Below are positions 7,098 to 15,368 of a DNA stretch of 64,000 bases, in pieces. The DNA is from Amycolatopsis taiwanensis DSM 45107 (GTDB lineage Bacteria; Actinomycetota; Actinomycetes; Mycobacteriales; Pseudonocardiaceae), in assembly GCF_000519205.1 (NCBI RefSeq), contig NZ_KI912602.1, positions 62,001 to 126,000 on the forward strand. The letters run 5' to 3'. Below the pieces are notes generated by a model. That model was not told the DNA's origin, did not search any database, and was given only the letters and a program-made list of their open reading frames with translations. A program made the position numbers and the translations under genes. Each line of letters begins with the position of its first letter. Positions within the stretch are counted from its first letter, which is position 1.

Positions 7098-8807
7098 GTG
7101 CACATCATTGTCGGACAGGAGGACGACGGCAGCTACTCGGTGCCCGGCCGGCGCGGGCTGACCGAGGCCGAGTTCGTCGCGTACCTGGCCGAGACCGAGC
7201 GTGAGCAGGGGCCCCGCTGGGTGTTCGCGTCGGTCGAGCGGACCTACCCGGTGCTGGTGCGCGCAGGGCTGCGGCTGCGCCGCTGTCACGACCTGGCGTT
7301 GACCGAAGGGTTGCTGCTCGCTCACGAAGGCCGTGACGGGCAACCGAAGGGGCTCGCCGCCGCGCTCGCCCGGGCGAACGGACGTGAGCCGCCGCCCGAT
7401 CCGCCCGCTCCCAAAGGGGCCTGGGGGCGCGCCCCCAGTTGGGATGTGGGGACTGAGCCCCCACTAGACACTGCCGTCCAGCCCGCCCTGTTCAGCACGC
7501 GTGGCTCCGGCCTCCCGCCCGGGGTAGGCGTCACGGACGCGATGAAAACCGTGCTGTCCGAGCAGGAACGGCGCATCCAGCATGCCGAGCACCCGGCGCG
7601 CATGCGGCTGCTGATCGCGGCCGAATCGGCGAGCGCGCTGGTCGCGGCCGAGATGTCCGTCGACGGCCTGCCCTGGCGGGCCGACGTGCACGACGCGCTG
7701 CTCACCGACCTGATCGGACCACGCGTGCCGGCCGGCCACCGGCCGAAGAAGCTGGTCGAGCTGGCCGCGCGGATCAGCGAGGCGTTCGGCGGCAAGCCGG
7801 TCAACCCGGACAGCCCGTCGTCCATCGTGCGCGCGTTCGGCCGAGTGGGCATTTCGGTCCCGTCCGCACGGGCGCACGTGCTGCGCGAGATCGACCATCC
7901 CGCAGTGCCGTTACTGCGTGAATACCGCGAGCTTTCCCGCCTGCATTCGGCCAACGGCTGGCAATGGCTGGACGAGTGGGTCTCCGGCGGCCGGTTCCGG
8001 CCGGCCTGGGTGGTCGGCGGGGTGGTGTCCGGGCGCTGGGCGAGCCAGGGCGGTGGTGCGCTGCAGATCCCGAAGACGTTGCGGGTCTGCGTGCGCGCCG
8101 ACCCGGGCTGGAAGCTGGTGGTCGCCGACGCCGCCCAACTCGAACCGCGGGTGCTCGCCGCACTGTCCGGAGACCGGCGGCTGGCCGAGGTGTCCGCCTC
8201 CACCGACCTGTACGCGCGACTGTCCGAGGCATTGTTCTCGAAGGTTGACGACGACTGCCGGGCGCGCGCGAAGATCGCGATGCTGTCCGCGATGTACGGC
8301 GGCACGGCCGGCGAGGCGGCCTCGCTGCTTGCCCTGCTACGCCAGCGTTTCCCGGCCGCGGTGTCCTATGTGGAACGCGCCGCGCAGGACGGCGAGCGTG
8401 GTGAGCGGGTGCGTTCCCGGCTGGGTCGCACCTCGCCGGCGCCGTCGGCGGCATGGCGGGCGCTCACCGGCGGCGCGGCCGAGGACGAGGCCACCGAGGG
8501 CCGGGCCCGGCAGGCGGCGCGGAACTGGGGCCGGTTCACCCGCAACTTCGTCGTGCAGGCATCCGCCGCCGACTTCACCGCGGTGCTGCTGGCCACCCTG
8601 CGCCGGCTCCTGCCGCGCCCCGCGCACCTGGTCTTCTTCCAGCACGACGAGGTCATCGTGCACGCACCCGACGAAGTCGCGGCGCAGGTCCCGGCGCTGA
8701 TCGAGTCCGCCGTGGCCGAGACCGCCGCCATGGTCTTCGGCCCCGCCTGCCCCGTCCGCTTTCCCATGCACACCGCCGTCGTGGACACCTACGCCGACGC
8801 CAAATAG
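7098..8807 (+). CDS. Family A DNA polymerase (annotated in actinobacteria as bifunctional 3'-5' exonuclease/DNA polymerase)
   Basis: A 569-residue protein with a family A (Pol I-like) polymerase domain in its C-terminal two thirds. Motif A reads VVADAAQLEPR (about residues 343-353), motif B RARAKIAMLSAMYGG (about 388-402), and motif C QHDEVIVH (about 514-521), so the catalytic Asp/Asp-Glu and the motif B Lys/Tyr are present. The N-terminal region matches the degenerate exonuclease-like part of this actinobacterial family, but I see no DxE exonuclease motif. Residues 105-125 are a low-complexity linker encoded by a perfect GC palindrome. The GTG start has no strong ribosome binding site. It probably acts in repair or translesion synthesis, separate from PolA. 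Confidence 0.85.
   Translation: MHIIVGQEDDGSYSVPGRRGLTEAEFVAYLAETEREQGPRWVFASVERTYPVLVRAGLRLRRCHDLALTEGLLLAHEGRDGQPKGLAAALARANGREPPPDPPAPKGAWGRAPSWDVGTEPPLDTAVQPALFSTRGSGLPPGVGVTDAMKTVLSEQERRIQHAEHPARMRLLIAAESASALVAAEMSVDGLPWRADVHDALLTDLIGPRVPAGHRPKKLVELAARISEAFGGKPVNPDSPSSIVRAFGRVGISVPSARAHVLREIDHPAVPLLREYRELSRLHSANGWQWLDEWVSGGRFRPAWVVGGVVSGRWASQGGGALQIPKTLRVCVRADPGWKLVVADAAQLEPRVLAALSGDRRLAEVSASTDLYARLSEALFSKVDDDCRARAKIAMLSAMYGGTAGEAASLLALLRQRFPAAVSYVERAAQDGERGERVRSRLGRTSPAPSAAWRALTGGAAEDEATEGRARQAARNWGRFTRNFVVQASAADFTAVLLATLRRLLPRPAHLVFFQHDEVIVHAPDEVAAQVPALIESAVAETAAMVFGPACPVRFPMHTAVVDTYADAK
7421..7438. repeat. GC-rich perfect palindrome inside the polymerase gene
   Basis: CTGGGGGCGCGCCCCCAG reads the same on both strands and lies at codons 108-114 of the polymerase gene, in the linker between the N-terminal and polymerase domains. 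The following bases (GGGGACTGAGCCCCCA, 7449-7464) form a second GC hairpin. Such sequences are typical of intergenic REP-like elements in high-GC actinobacteria, so this looks like an element that entered a tolerant linker in frame. Confidence 0.6.
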
Positions 8808-8833
8808 GCCCGCCCGACGCTCGCCACCGCCCT

Positions 8834-9150
8834 TCAGCCAGGCAATTCCCCACCCCAGCCCAGCAAGCCCCCGCCCCAGCCCAGCGAATTCCCGGTTCAG
8901 GCCGACGAATTCCCGCCCCAGACCGACGAGTCCCCGCTCCAGGCCGACGAATTCCCGCCCCAGGCCGACGAGTCCCCGGTTCAGGCGGGCAAGTTCCTGC
9001 CTCAGGGCGGCGAGTTCCCGGTTCAAGCCAGCGAATTCCCGCTCCAGGCCAGCGAGTCCCCACCTCAGACCACCGAGTCCCCGCCTCAGACCAGCGAGTC
9101 CCCGCTCCAGGCCGACGAATTCCCGCCTCAGGGCGGCGAGTTCCCGGTTT
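8834..9150. repeat. 21-bp degenerate tandem repeat array, copy B
   Basis: About fifteen units of the 21-bp repeat, the longest array in the window. It is written here as CCGACGAATTCCCGCYCCAGG-like units, whose complement has the same GGGAAYTC and CCTG cores as copy A. Units differ by point changes, and no unit differs in length in the stretches I read. On the minus strand each unit encodes a heptad such as GLGREFV or ALRQELA. It starts about 25 bases after the polymerase stop codon. Confidence 0.85.
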
Positions 9151-9242
9151 GCCGCCTCCGGCTTGTCCTGTCGAGCCTCCGCCTTCAACCCGGGCGAATC
9201 CTGGCATCACGGACCCGGATCGCGAATGGCGAACTCACCTGT

Positions 9243-9398
9243 CCGAACCCGGAACTCGGACGCCTGGAACGGGGACACGCGTGCCTGAGCCGGGAACTCG
9301 GACACCTGAGCCGGGGACACGCCGACCTGGAGCGGGAACTCGGACGCCTGAATCGGGAACTCGGATGCCTGAGCCGGGGACACAGGTGGTTGAGCCGC
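9243..9398. repeat. 21-bp degenerate tandem repeat array, copy C
   Basis: About seven units of the same 21-bp repeat, with GGAACTCGGACGCCTG cores, in the orientation of copy A and opposite to copy B just to the left. It ends about 60 bases before the stop codon of the leftward hrpA gene. Copies B and C face each other, so a transcript across both could fold into a long imperfect stem. Confidence 0.85.
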
Positions 9399-9459
9399 TT
9401 GACGTCCGCGGTGCCGAGGTAGTTCGTCAGCAAGTTGCGCGATTGGCTGACGCCTCGCG

Positions 9460-12400
9460 TCATGCCGCGGCGTCGAGGGCGCGCAGGATCCGTTTGGTGG
9501 AAACGGGGAACGCGGTGCCGAGGGTTTGCGCGAAGAAGCTGACGCGAAGCTCCTCGATCATCCAGCGTACGTCGGCCAGCGCGGGTCCGGGCTCGATACC
9601 GGGCGGGAGCGCGGAGACGGCGTGCCGGTACTCCTCGATGATCCACTGGACATCGCGCAGCATCTCGACGTCACGGGCCGCGCCCGTGCTCAGCTTCTCC
9701 AGGCGGCGCTCGATAGCGCGCAGGTACCGCACCAGGTTCGGCAGCCGGGCCAGGCCGGTCGCGGTGACGAAGCCGGGATACACCAGGCCGTCGAGTTGCT
9801 GCCGGATGTCGGCGAGGGATTCGGCGGGACCGCGGGCGTCGGCCAGCGCGGTTTCCACCTCGTTCGCCGCGCGCAGAATCAGTTCCACTTCGGACAGTAC
9901 GTCGAGCATGAGCGGGTTGAGCCCGCCGCGCACCTTCTCCAGCAGGACACCGAATCCGGCCTCGTCCCAGGCCGGACCGCCGTTGTCCGTGATGAGCTTG
10001 TCCACCACGCAGTTGACGCAGTCGTCCAGCAGCGCGGCCACGCTGCCGTGTGGATTACGTCCCAGCGTCAGCTTCGACGAGTTGCTCAGGTTGCGGGTGA
10101 TGAACTTCATCGGCGACGGAATGTTGAGGCGAAGGAGTTTACGGGTGCCCAGCCACATCCGCTGCCGCTGCTGCGCCGGGGTGTCCAGCATCCGCACGGC
10201 CACCGTGTCGCCCTCGTCGACCAGCGCCGGGTAGGCCTCCATCCGCTCCCCGCGCCACACTCGCGGCAGTTCGCCGAAGTCGGGTTTGGTCAGTCCGGCG
10301 CGCTCGATGTCCGGGGCGGCCTTGGCGATCGTCTCCCGGACCCGGCCGCTCAACCGGCGCTTGAGCGCCGCCAGGTCCTTGCCCTCGGCCGTTTTCCGGC
10401 CACGCTCGTCGACCACCCGGAAGGTCATCCGCAAATGGTCCGGAACGCTGGAAAGCTGCCACGCGTCGTGAGGCACCGCAACGCCCCGCAGCGCCTCCAG
10501 CTCGTCGGCAAGCACCGTCAGCAACGGCCCGTCGGACGGGCCGACCCGCGACAGCACCAGCTTCGCGTGGTCCGGTGCGGGCACGAAGTTCCGCCGCACC
10601 GCCTTCGGCAACGACTTGATGAGCGCGGTCACCAGCTCTTCGCGCAGGCCCGGCACCTGCCAGTCGAACCCGTCCGGCGCGACCTGGTTGAGCACGGACA
10701 GCGGGAGGTGCACGGTCACGCCGTCCGCGTCGGCACCCGGTTCGAACTGGTAGGTCAACCCGAACCGCAGCGACCCCTGCGTCCAGGTGTCCGGGTAGTC
10801 CGACTCCCGGACCTCCCGCGCGCCCTGGTTGATCAGCATCGCCTTTTCGAAGTTCAGCAGGTCGGGCTGAGCACGGCGGGTCTTCTTCCACCAGGTGTCG
10901 AAGTGCCGGGCCGACACGACCTCTTCGCCGACACGCTGGTCGTAGAACTCGAACAGCGTCTCGTCGTCCACCAGCAGGTCGCGCCGCCGTGCCCGGTTTT
11001 CCAGATCCTCGACCTCGTCGGTCAGGGCGCGGTTTTCCCGGAAGAACTTGTGCTGGGTTTCCCAGTCACCCTCGACCAGCGCGTGCCGGATGAACAGCTC
11101 ACGGGAGGTCTCCGGGTCGATCCGGCCGTAGTTGACCTTGCGCCCGGCGACCAGCGGCACGCCGTAGAGGGTGACCCGCTCGCTGGCCATCACCGCGCCG
11201 CGCTTGCGTTCCCAGTGCGGCTCCGAGTAATTCCGCTTCACCAGGTGCCCGGCCAGCGGTTCGACCCACTCGGGTTCGATGCGCGCGTTCACCCGCGCCC
11301 ACAGCCGCGAGGTCTCCACCAGTTCGGCGGCCATGACCCAGCGCGGCTGCTTCTTGAACAGCGCCGAGCCGGGGAACACCGAGAACCGGGCGCCGCGGGC
11401 GCCGAGGTAGTCGCCGGTTTCCGGGTCCTTGAGTCCGATGTGCGACAGCAGCCCGGCGATCAGCGACGAGTGCACGTACTGTGGATCGGCCGGCTCCCGG
11501 TTCACCGTGAGCCCCAGCGGCCGAGTGAGCCGGCGGAGCTGGGTGTAGACGTCCTGCCACTCGCGCACCCGCAGGTAGTTCAGGAACTCGGCCCGGCAGA
11601 GCTTGCGGAACTGGTTTCCGGACAACGCCTTCTGCTGTTCCCGCAGGTACTCCCACAGGTTGAGGTAGGCGAGGAAGTCGGACGTCTTGTCGGTGAACCG
11701 GGCGTGCTGCTGGGCGGCCGCTTCCTGGCGGTCCGCAGGGCGCTCCCTCGGGTCCTGAATGGACAATGCCGAGGCGATGATCATGACCTCGCGCACGCAC
11801 CCGTTTTCCCCGGCCTGCAGGACCATCCGGCCGAGCCGGGGGTCCACCGGCAGCTTGGCCAGTTGCCGGCCGATGTCGGTGAGCTTGTCCTTTCCGGACG
11901 GTTCGAGCGCGCCGAGCTCCCGCAGCAGCTGCACGCCGTCGCTCACCTGCCGCCGGTCGGGCGGCTCGACGAACGGGAACGCGGCGACGTCCCCGAGCCC
12001 GAGCGAGGTCATCTGCAGGATCACCGAGGCGAGGTTGGTGCGCAGGATCTCCGGCTCGGTGAACTCCGGCCGGGACAGAAAGTCGTCCTCGGTGTAGAGG
12101 CGGATGCAGACACCATCCGAGGTCCGGCCGCAGCGCCCCTTGCGCTGGTTGGCCGACGCCTGCGAGACCGGCTCGATCGGCAGGCGCTGCACCTTCGTGC
12201 GATGGCTGTACCGGGAGATACGCGCGGTGCCCGGGTCGATCACGTACTTGATGCCGGGCACGGTGAGCGAGGTTTCCGCGACGTTGGTGGCCAGCACGAT
12301 CCGGCGTCCGGTGTGCCGCGCGAACACCCGGTGCTGATCGGCCACGGACAAGCGCGCGTACAACGGCAGGATCTCGGTGTTACGAAGATCCTGTTTGGAC

Positions 12401-13338
12401 AACGCCTCGGCGGTGTCGCGGATTTCCCGCTCGCCGGACAGGAAGACCAGGATGTCGCCGGGTCCCTCGGCGCAGAGCTCGTCGACGGCGTCGCTGATCG
12501 CCTGGACCTGGTCACGGTCTGGCTCGGCCCTCGGGTCGTCGGGATCGACGATCGGCCGGTAGCGGACCTCGACCGGATACGTGCGGCCGGACACCTCCAC
12601 GATCGGCGCCGGGCGGCCGCGCTCGTCCGCGAAATGCCGGGCGAAGCGCTCCGGGTCGATGGTGGCCGAGGTGATGACGAGCTTGAGGTCCGGGCGGCGC
12701 GGCAGCAACCGCTTGAGGTAGCCCAGCAGGAAGTCGATGTTGAGGCTGCGCTCGTGGGCCTCGTCGATGATGATCGTGTCGTAGCGGCGCAGCATCCGGT
12801 CGGTCTGGATCTCGGCCAGCAGGATGCCGTCGGTCATCAGCTTGACCATGGTGTCGTCACCGCTGGTGTCGGTGAACCGCACCTGGTACCCGACGGTCGA
12901 GCCGAGCTCGGTGTTCAGCTCGCTCGCGATCCGTTCGGCGACGGTGCGCGCGGCGAGCCGGCGGGGTTGGGTGTGCCCGATCTGGCCCCGCACCCCAAGG
13001 CCGAGCTCGAGGCAGATCTTCGGCAGCTGCGTGGTCTTGCCCGACCCGGTCTCGCCCGCGACGATCACCACCTGGTGATCGCGGATGGCGGCGGCGATCT
13101 CGTCCCGGCGCCGGCTGACCGGCAGCTCGTCGGGATACCGGACCTCGGGCATGGCCTCGCGGCGCTGCTGTACGCGCAGCTCGGCGGCCTCGATGTCGGC
13201 GGCGATCTCGCCCAGCGCCTGCCGCTGGTCCCGGGCCTTGCGGGCACCATCGAGCCGGCGACGGAGCCGGTGCTCGTCGCGCACGGTCAACGCGGACAGC
13301 CGGGCCCGCAACTCGTCAAGGGGGGAAGCCGTAGACAT
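9460..13338 (-). CDS. hrpA: ATP-dependent RNA helicase HrpA
   Basis: A 1292-residue DEAH-box helicase, the usual length for HrpA. Walker A is GETGSGKTTQ (residues 95-104), the DEAH box is IIIDEAHERS (189-198), motif III is TSATID (221-226), and motif VI is QRKGRCGRT (about 396-404). The helicase-associated, OB-fold and HrpA-specific C-terminal regions follow. HrpA remodels RNA; in E. coli it acts on mRNA processing and stalled ribosomes. ATG at 13338 begins MSTASPLDELRARL; the frame is open further upstream, but that part has no homology and lies antisense to the ATPase gene. It appears to be a single gene, converging on the repeat arrays downstream. Confidence 0.95.
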   Translation of the reverse strand: MSTASPLDELRARLSALTVRDEHRLRRRLDGARKARDQRQALGEIAADIEAAELRVQQRREAMPEVRYPDELPVSRRRDEIAAAIRDHQVVIVAGETGSGKTTQLPKICLELGLGVRGQIGHTQPRRLAARTVAERIASELNTELGSTVGYQVRFTDTSGDDTMVKLMTDGILLAEIQTDRMLRRYDTIIIDEAHERSLNIDFLLGYLKRLLPRRPDLKLVITSATIDPERFARHFADERGRPAPIVEVSGRTYPVEVRYRPIVDPDDPRAEPDRDQVQAISDAVDELCAEGPGDILVFLSGEREIRDTAEALSKQDLRNTEILPLYARLSVADQHRVFARHTGRRIVLATNVAETSLTVPGIKYVIDPGTARISRYSHRTKVQRLPIEPVSQASANQRKGRCGRTSDGVCIRLYTEDDFLSRPEFTEPEILRTNLASVILQMTSLGLGDVAAFPFVEPPDRRQVSDGVQLLRELGALEPSGKDKLTDIGRQLAKLPVDPRLGRMVLQAGENGCVREVMIIASALSIQDPRERPADRQEAAAQQHARFTDKTSDFLAYLNLWEYLREQQKALSGNQFRKLCRAEFLNYLRVREWQDVYTQLRRLTRPLGLTVNREPADPQYVHSSLIAGLLSHIGLKDPETGDYLGARGARFSVFPGSALFKKQPRWVMAAELVETSRLWARVNARIEPEWVEPLAGHLVKRNYSEPHWERKRGAVMASERVTLYGVPLVAGRKVNYGRIDPETSRELFIRHALVEGDWETQHKFFRENRALTDEVEDLENRARRRDLLVDDETLFEFYDQRVGEEVVSARHFDTWWKKTRRAQPDLLNFEKAMLINQGAREVRESDYPDTWTQGSLRFGLTYQFEPGADADGVTVHLPLSVLNQVAPDGFDWQVPGLREELVTALIKSLPKAVRRNFVPAPDHAKLVLSRVGPSDGPLLTVLADELEALRGVAVPHDAWQLSSVPDHLRMTFRVVDERGRKTAEGKDLAALKRRLSGRVRETIAKAAPDIERAGLTKPDFGELPRVWRGERMEAYPALVDEGDTVAVRMLDTPAQQRQRMWLGTRKLLRLNIPSPMKFITRNLSNSSKLTLGRNPHGSVAALLDDCVNCVVDKLITDNGGPAWDEAGFGVLLEKVRGGLNPLMLDVLSEVELILRAANEVETALADARGPAESLADIRQQLDGLVYPGFVTATGLARLPNLVRYLRAIERRLEKLSTGAARDVEMLRDVQWIIEEYRHAVSALPPGIEPGPALADVRWMIEELRVSFFAQTLGTAFPVSTKRILRALDAAA

Positions 13339-13394
13339 ACGGACTCCAGGATACCGGTGCGCGCCACCAATTTTCACCGCGTCACTCAGGGGCG

Positions 13395-14807
13395 CTACCT
13401 GTGATCCTCGGTGTAGATGTCGGCCGGTTCGATCAGCGTGAGCCGTTCGTCGGACTCGGCGACCGCGCGCAGCCGCACGCTGAATCCGCTGCGCGAGAAC
13501 AGGAACCGCCGCGAATCCCGGGCGCCGCCGGGCAGGTGCGCCGACAGCCGGTCCAACAGGTTCAACTCGTCGACGTCCACTTTCGCCGCGGTCCACTTGC
13601 ACATGCCGATCACCAACGGGTTCCGGGCGCCGTCGACTCCGACGACGTCGAGCTCCCGTTCCTCGGTTCGGCGACCGTGCCCGGTCGGGACCTGTCCCCA
13701 CCAGCGTCCTACCATCGCGACCTCCGGGATGCGCTGCTGGATGTATTCCCGGCAGATGTCCTCCCAGGCGAGCGAGGCGTGGTGGTCCAGCTGCGGCATC
13801 ACCGAGTCCGCGACGTACCTTGCCGCGAGTTCGTTGGTGCGCAAGTAGGACTTCGCAGGCTCGACGAAACGGTAGTGGAACCGCAGAAAGTGGTCGGTGA
13901 TCGCGTAGGCGGTCTTCTTGGCCCGTTCGGAGGATGTCACCGGCCGCAACCTGGCGATCAGACCGAGCCGTTCGAGAGTCGCCAGGACCTTGGCAACGGT
14001 CGATGTATCGAGCTGTGTCCGTTGGCTGATCGCGTTGGACCTGTTGTGTCCGTGCGCGATCGCCCGTAGCACCGCGATGTGATTCGCCGGTGCCGCGATC
14101 GACTGCCGGAGCATCAGCTCGGCCTCGTCGTGGAGCAAACCGGTCCGCTGGAAGACCTCGCGGACCAGGTTGTCCTCGAGCGAGCGGCGGTCGGTGAACC
14201 GTTCGAGGTAGTACGGAATGCCGCCACACACCGAATACGCCCGCACCCGGTCCTCCACCGAGAAGCCAGGATGGAACAGGCTGGCTTCACGGGCGAGAAA
14301 GGGTTCCAGCCGCAACTGTCCGGTGCGCCTGCCGTACAGCCGGCCGGCCAGGACCTCGTCTTCGAAGAAGGACAGCTCACTGCCCGCCAGGACGAGCACG
14401 ATCGGCAGCTTGCGGCCGGTCGTGCGCCACCACCGGCTCAGCACGCTCTCCAGCTCGGGCGAACGAGCGGCGAGCAGCTGGAACTCATCCAGCACTACCA
14501 GCGTGCGCTGGTCACCGACGACCTGGGCAAGCGCGGCAAGCGCCGCGTCCCAGGTCGTCAGAGGCTGGGACCGGAGCACGTCGCTGCCGGACACATCCGC
14601 CAACTCCGCCGTCAGGTCGCGGAGCTGATCGGCGGCAACCGAATCGGTTGCCTCGAAGAAGACACTTCGCACCTCCGAGGCCAGCTGTGCCAGCAACTCG
14701 GTCTTCCCGACCCTGCGGCGGCCATATACGACCAACAGCTCCGCCTGGGAGTTGTGAAGTCGCTCCCGGAGCATGTCCAGTTCGGCCGTCCGATTGAAAA
14801 ACCGCAC
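13395..14807 (-). CDS. ATP-binding protein with C-terminal DUF234 nuclease-like domain
   Basis: A 470-residue protein of the archaeal-type ATPase family. Walker A is YGRRRVGKTELL (residues 28-39) and Walker B is LVVLDEFQLL (about 106-115). A winged-helix segment follows near residues 240-290 (ISQRTQLDTSTVAKVLATLERLGLIARL). The C-terminus carries the DUF234 region with an ERELDVVGVD...VIGMCKW pattern like a PD-(D/E)xK nuclease core. Members are often described as stress- or toxin-related, but the role is not established. It lies downstream of the SRPBCC gene with an 80-base gap holding an inverted repeat. The ATG lacks a strong ribosome binding site. Confidence 0.85.
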   Translation of the reverse strand: MRFFNRTAELDMLRERLHNSQAELLVVYGRRRVGKTELLAQLASEVRSVFFEATDSVAADQLRDLTAELADVSGSDVLRSQPLTTWDAALAALAQVVGDQRTLVVLDEFQLLAARSPELESVLSRWWRTTGRKLPIVLVLAGSELSFFEDEVLAGRLYGRRTGQLRLEPFLAREASLFHPGFSVEDRVRAYSVCGGIPYYLERFTDRRSLEDNLVREVFQRTGLLHDEAELMLRQSIAAPANHIAVLRAIAHGHNRSNAISQRTQLDTSTVAKVLATLERLGLIARLRPVTSSERAKKTAYAITDHFLRFHYRFVEPAKSYLRTNELAARYVADSVMPQLDHHASLAWEDICREYIQQRIPEVAMVGRWWGQVPTGHGRRTEERELDVVGVDGARNPLVIGMCKWTAAKVDVDELNLLDRLSAHLPGGARDSRRFLFSRSGFSVRLRAVAESDERLTLIEPADIYTEDHR

Positions 14808-14824
14808 TTCAGCAGGCTACATGA

Positions 14825-14846
14825 GAACTTCTTGCAGAAGAAGTTC
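14825..14846. repeat. Inverted repeat with adjoining 15-bp tandem copies
   Basis: GAACTTCTT-GCAG-AAGAAGTTC is a perfect 9-bp inverted repeat with a four-base loop. It is followed by tandem GCAGGAAGTTCCTGT-like copies up to 14870, each with the self-complementary core GGAAGTTCC. It fills most of the gap between the SRPBCC gene and the downstream ATPase gene on the minus strand. It may be a terminator-like hairpin or a binding site. Confidence 0.6.
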
Positions 14847-14887
14847 CTGTGCAGGAAGTTCCTGTGCAAGCAGCTCCCATGGGGGCC

Positions 14888-15223
14888 CTAGGCCGCTTTG
14901 CGCAGGAGTGCCGCGAACCCTTCCCGTGCGTTTTCGCGGAAGCCGATGAAGAACCGGTTCGCGAGTGGCACTGCCCACCGCAGCCGGTCAGCGACGTTGT
15001 AGACCCGATACGTCACCCTGGTGCCGCCGCCCGGCTCGCCGGAAACCTCGTACTCGCCGCGGTACCACCATCCGCCCTGGTAGGCGACGGTGCCACGGTC
15101 GCGGTCGACCACGAGACCTGCCGCGCCGCCCAGTGCCGCGGTGAATCGCTCGATAACGGTGTCCAGCACGTCGGTCGCCGGCGTCGCGACCACTTCGGAT
15201 AGTTCGACGATCAGCTTCTTCAT
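14888..15223 (-). CDS. SRPBCC family protein (hypothetical)
   Basis: A 111-residue protein with the feel of a START/SRPBCC fold: GGWWYRGEYEVSGEPGGGTRVTYRVYNVAD, then a C-terminal amphipathic helix (LANRFFIGFRENAREGFAALLRK). Such small proteins bind lipid or polyketide-like ligands or act as cyclases/dehydrases; the ligand is unknown. The ATG overlaps the stop of the short gene upstream by four bases (ATGA), so they are translationally coupled. Both are divergent from a TetR regulator across a region with two strong palindromes, which suggests they are its targets. Confidence 0.6.
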   Translation of the reverse strand: MKKLIVELSEVVATPATDVLDTVIERFTAALGGAAGLVVDRDRGTVAYQGGWWYRGEYEVSGEPGGGTRVTYRVYNVADRLRWAVPLANRFFIGFRENAREGFAALLRKAA

Positions 15224-15354
15224 GGCTTCGCCCACGACATCGGATCGGTGACGCGAGCGTTGTGGAACGAGGCGATCCGCCAGCGGCCATCGTTCCACGC
15301 GGCCACGAGGCCGGTCACCGCCGCGAGAACTCCGGTTTCCCTGGAATCAGGCAT
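15220..15354 (-). CDS. Short SnoaL/DUF4440-like remnant
   Basis: A 44-residue frame. Its C-terminal half, GRWRIASFHNARVTDPMS, is a close match to the C-terminus of SgcJ/EcaC (SnoaL-like, DUF4440) proteins. Its N-terminal half, VLAAVTGLVAAWNDG, resembles their first helix. The middle 80-90 residues of the usual 130-residue fold are missing, so the gene looks internally deleted in frame. It overlaps the downstream SRPBCC start (ATGA) and may persist as a leader that couples translation of that gene. A real small protein is possible but unlikely to be enzymatic. Confidence 0.5.
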   Translation of the reverse strand: MPDSRETGVLAAVTGLVAAWNDGRWRIASFHNARVTDPMSWAKP

Positions 15355-15368
15355 CGGTCCCTCCCTCA

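Larger units (their letters stand above)
8808..9459. other. Repeat-filled gap between convergent polymerase and helicase genes
   Basis: No gene is supported in these 650 bases. They hold two arrays of the 21-bp repeat in opposite orientation (8834-9150 and 9243-9398) separated by about 90 bases. A long open frame on the minus strand from 9188 reads the first array as leucine-containing heptads (LNRELAALRQELARLN), but it continues through the polymerase gene antisense and has only a TTG start, so I do not call it a gene. Confidence 0.7.

Noticed and set aside
8337-9188. A minus-strand frame starting with heptad repeats
   Set aside because: It runs antisense through the polymerase gene and starts with TTG without a ribosome binding site; the heptads come from the 21-bp repeat.
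9526-13404. A 1292-codon open frame on the plus strand
   Set aside because: It is exactly antisense to hrpA, which has all helicase motifs; its translation is low-complexity and arises from high GC at third positions.
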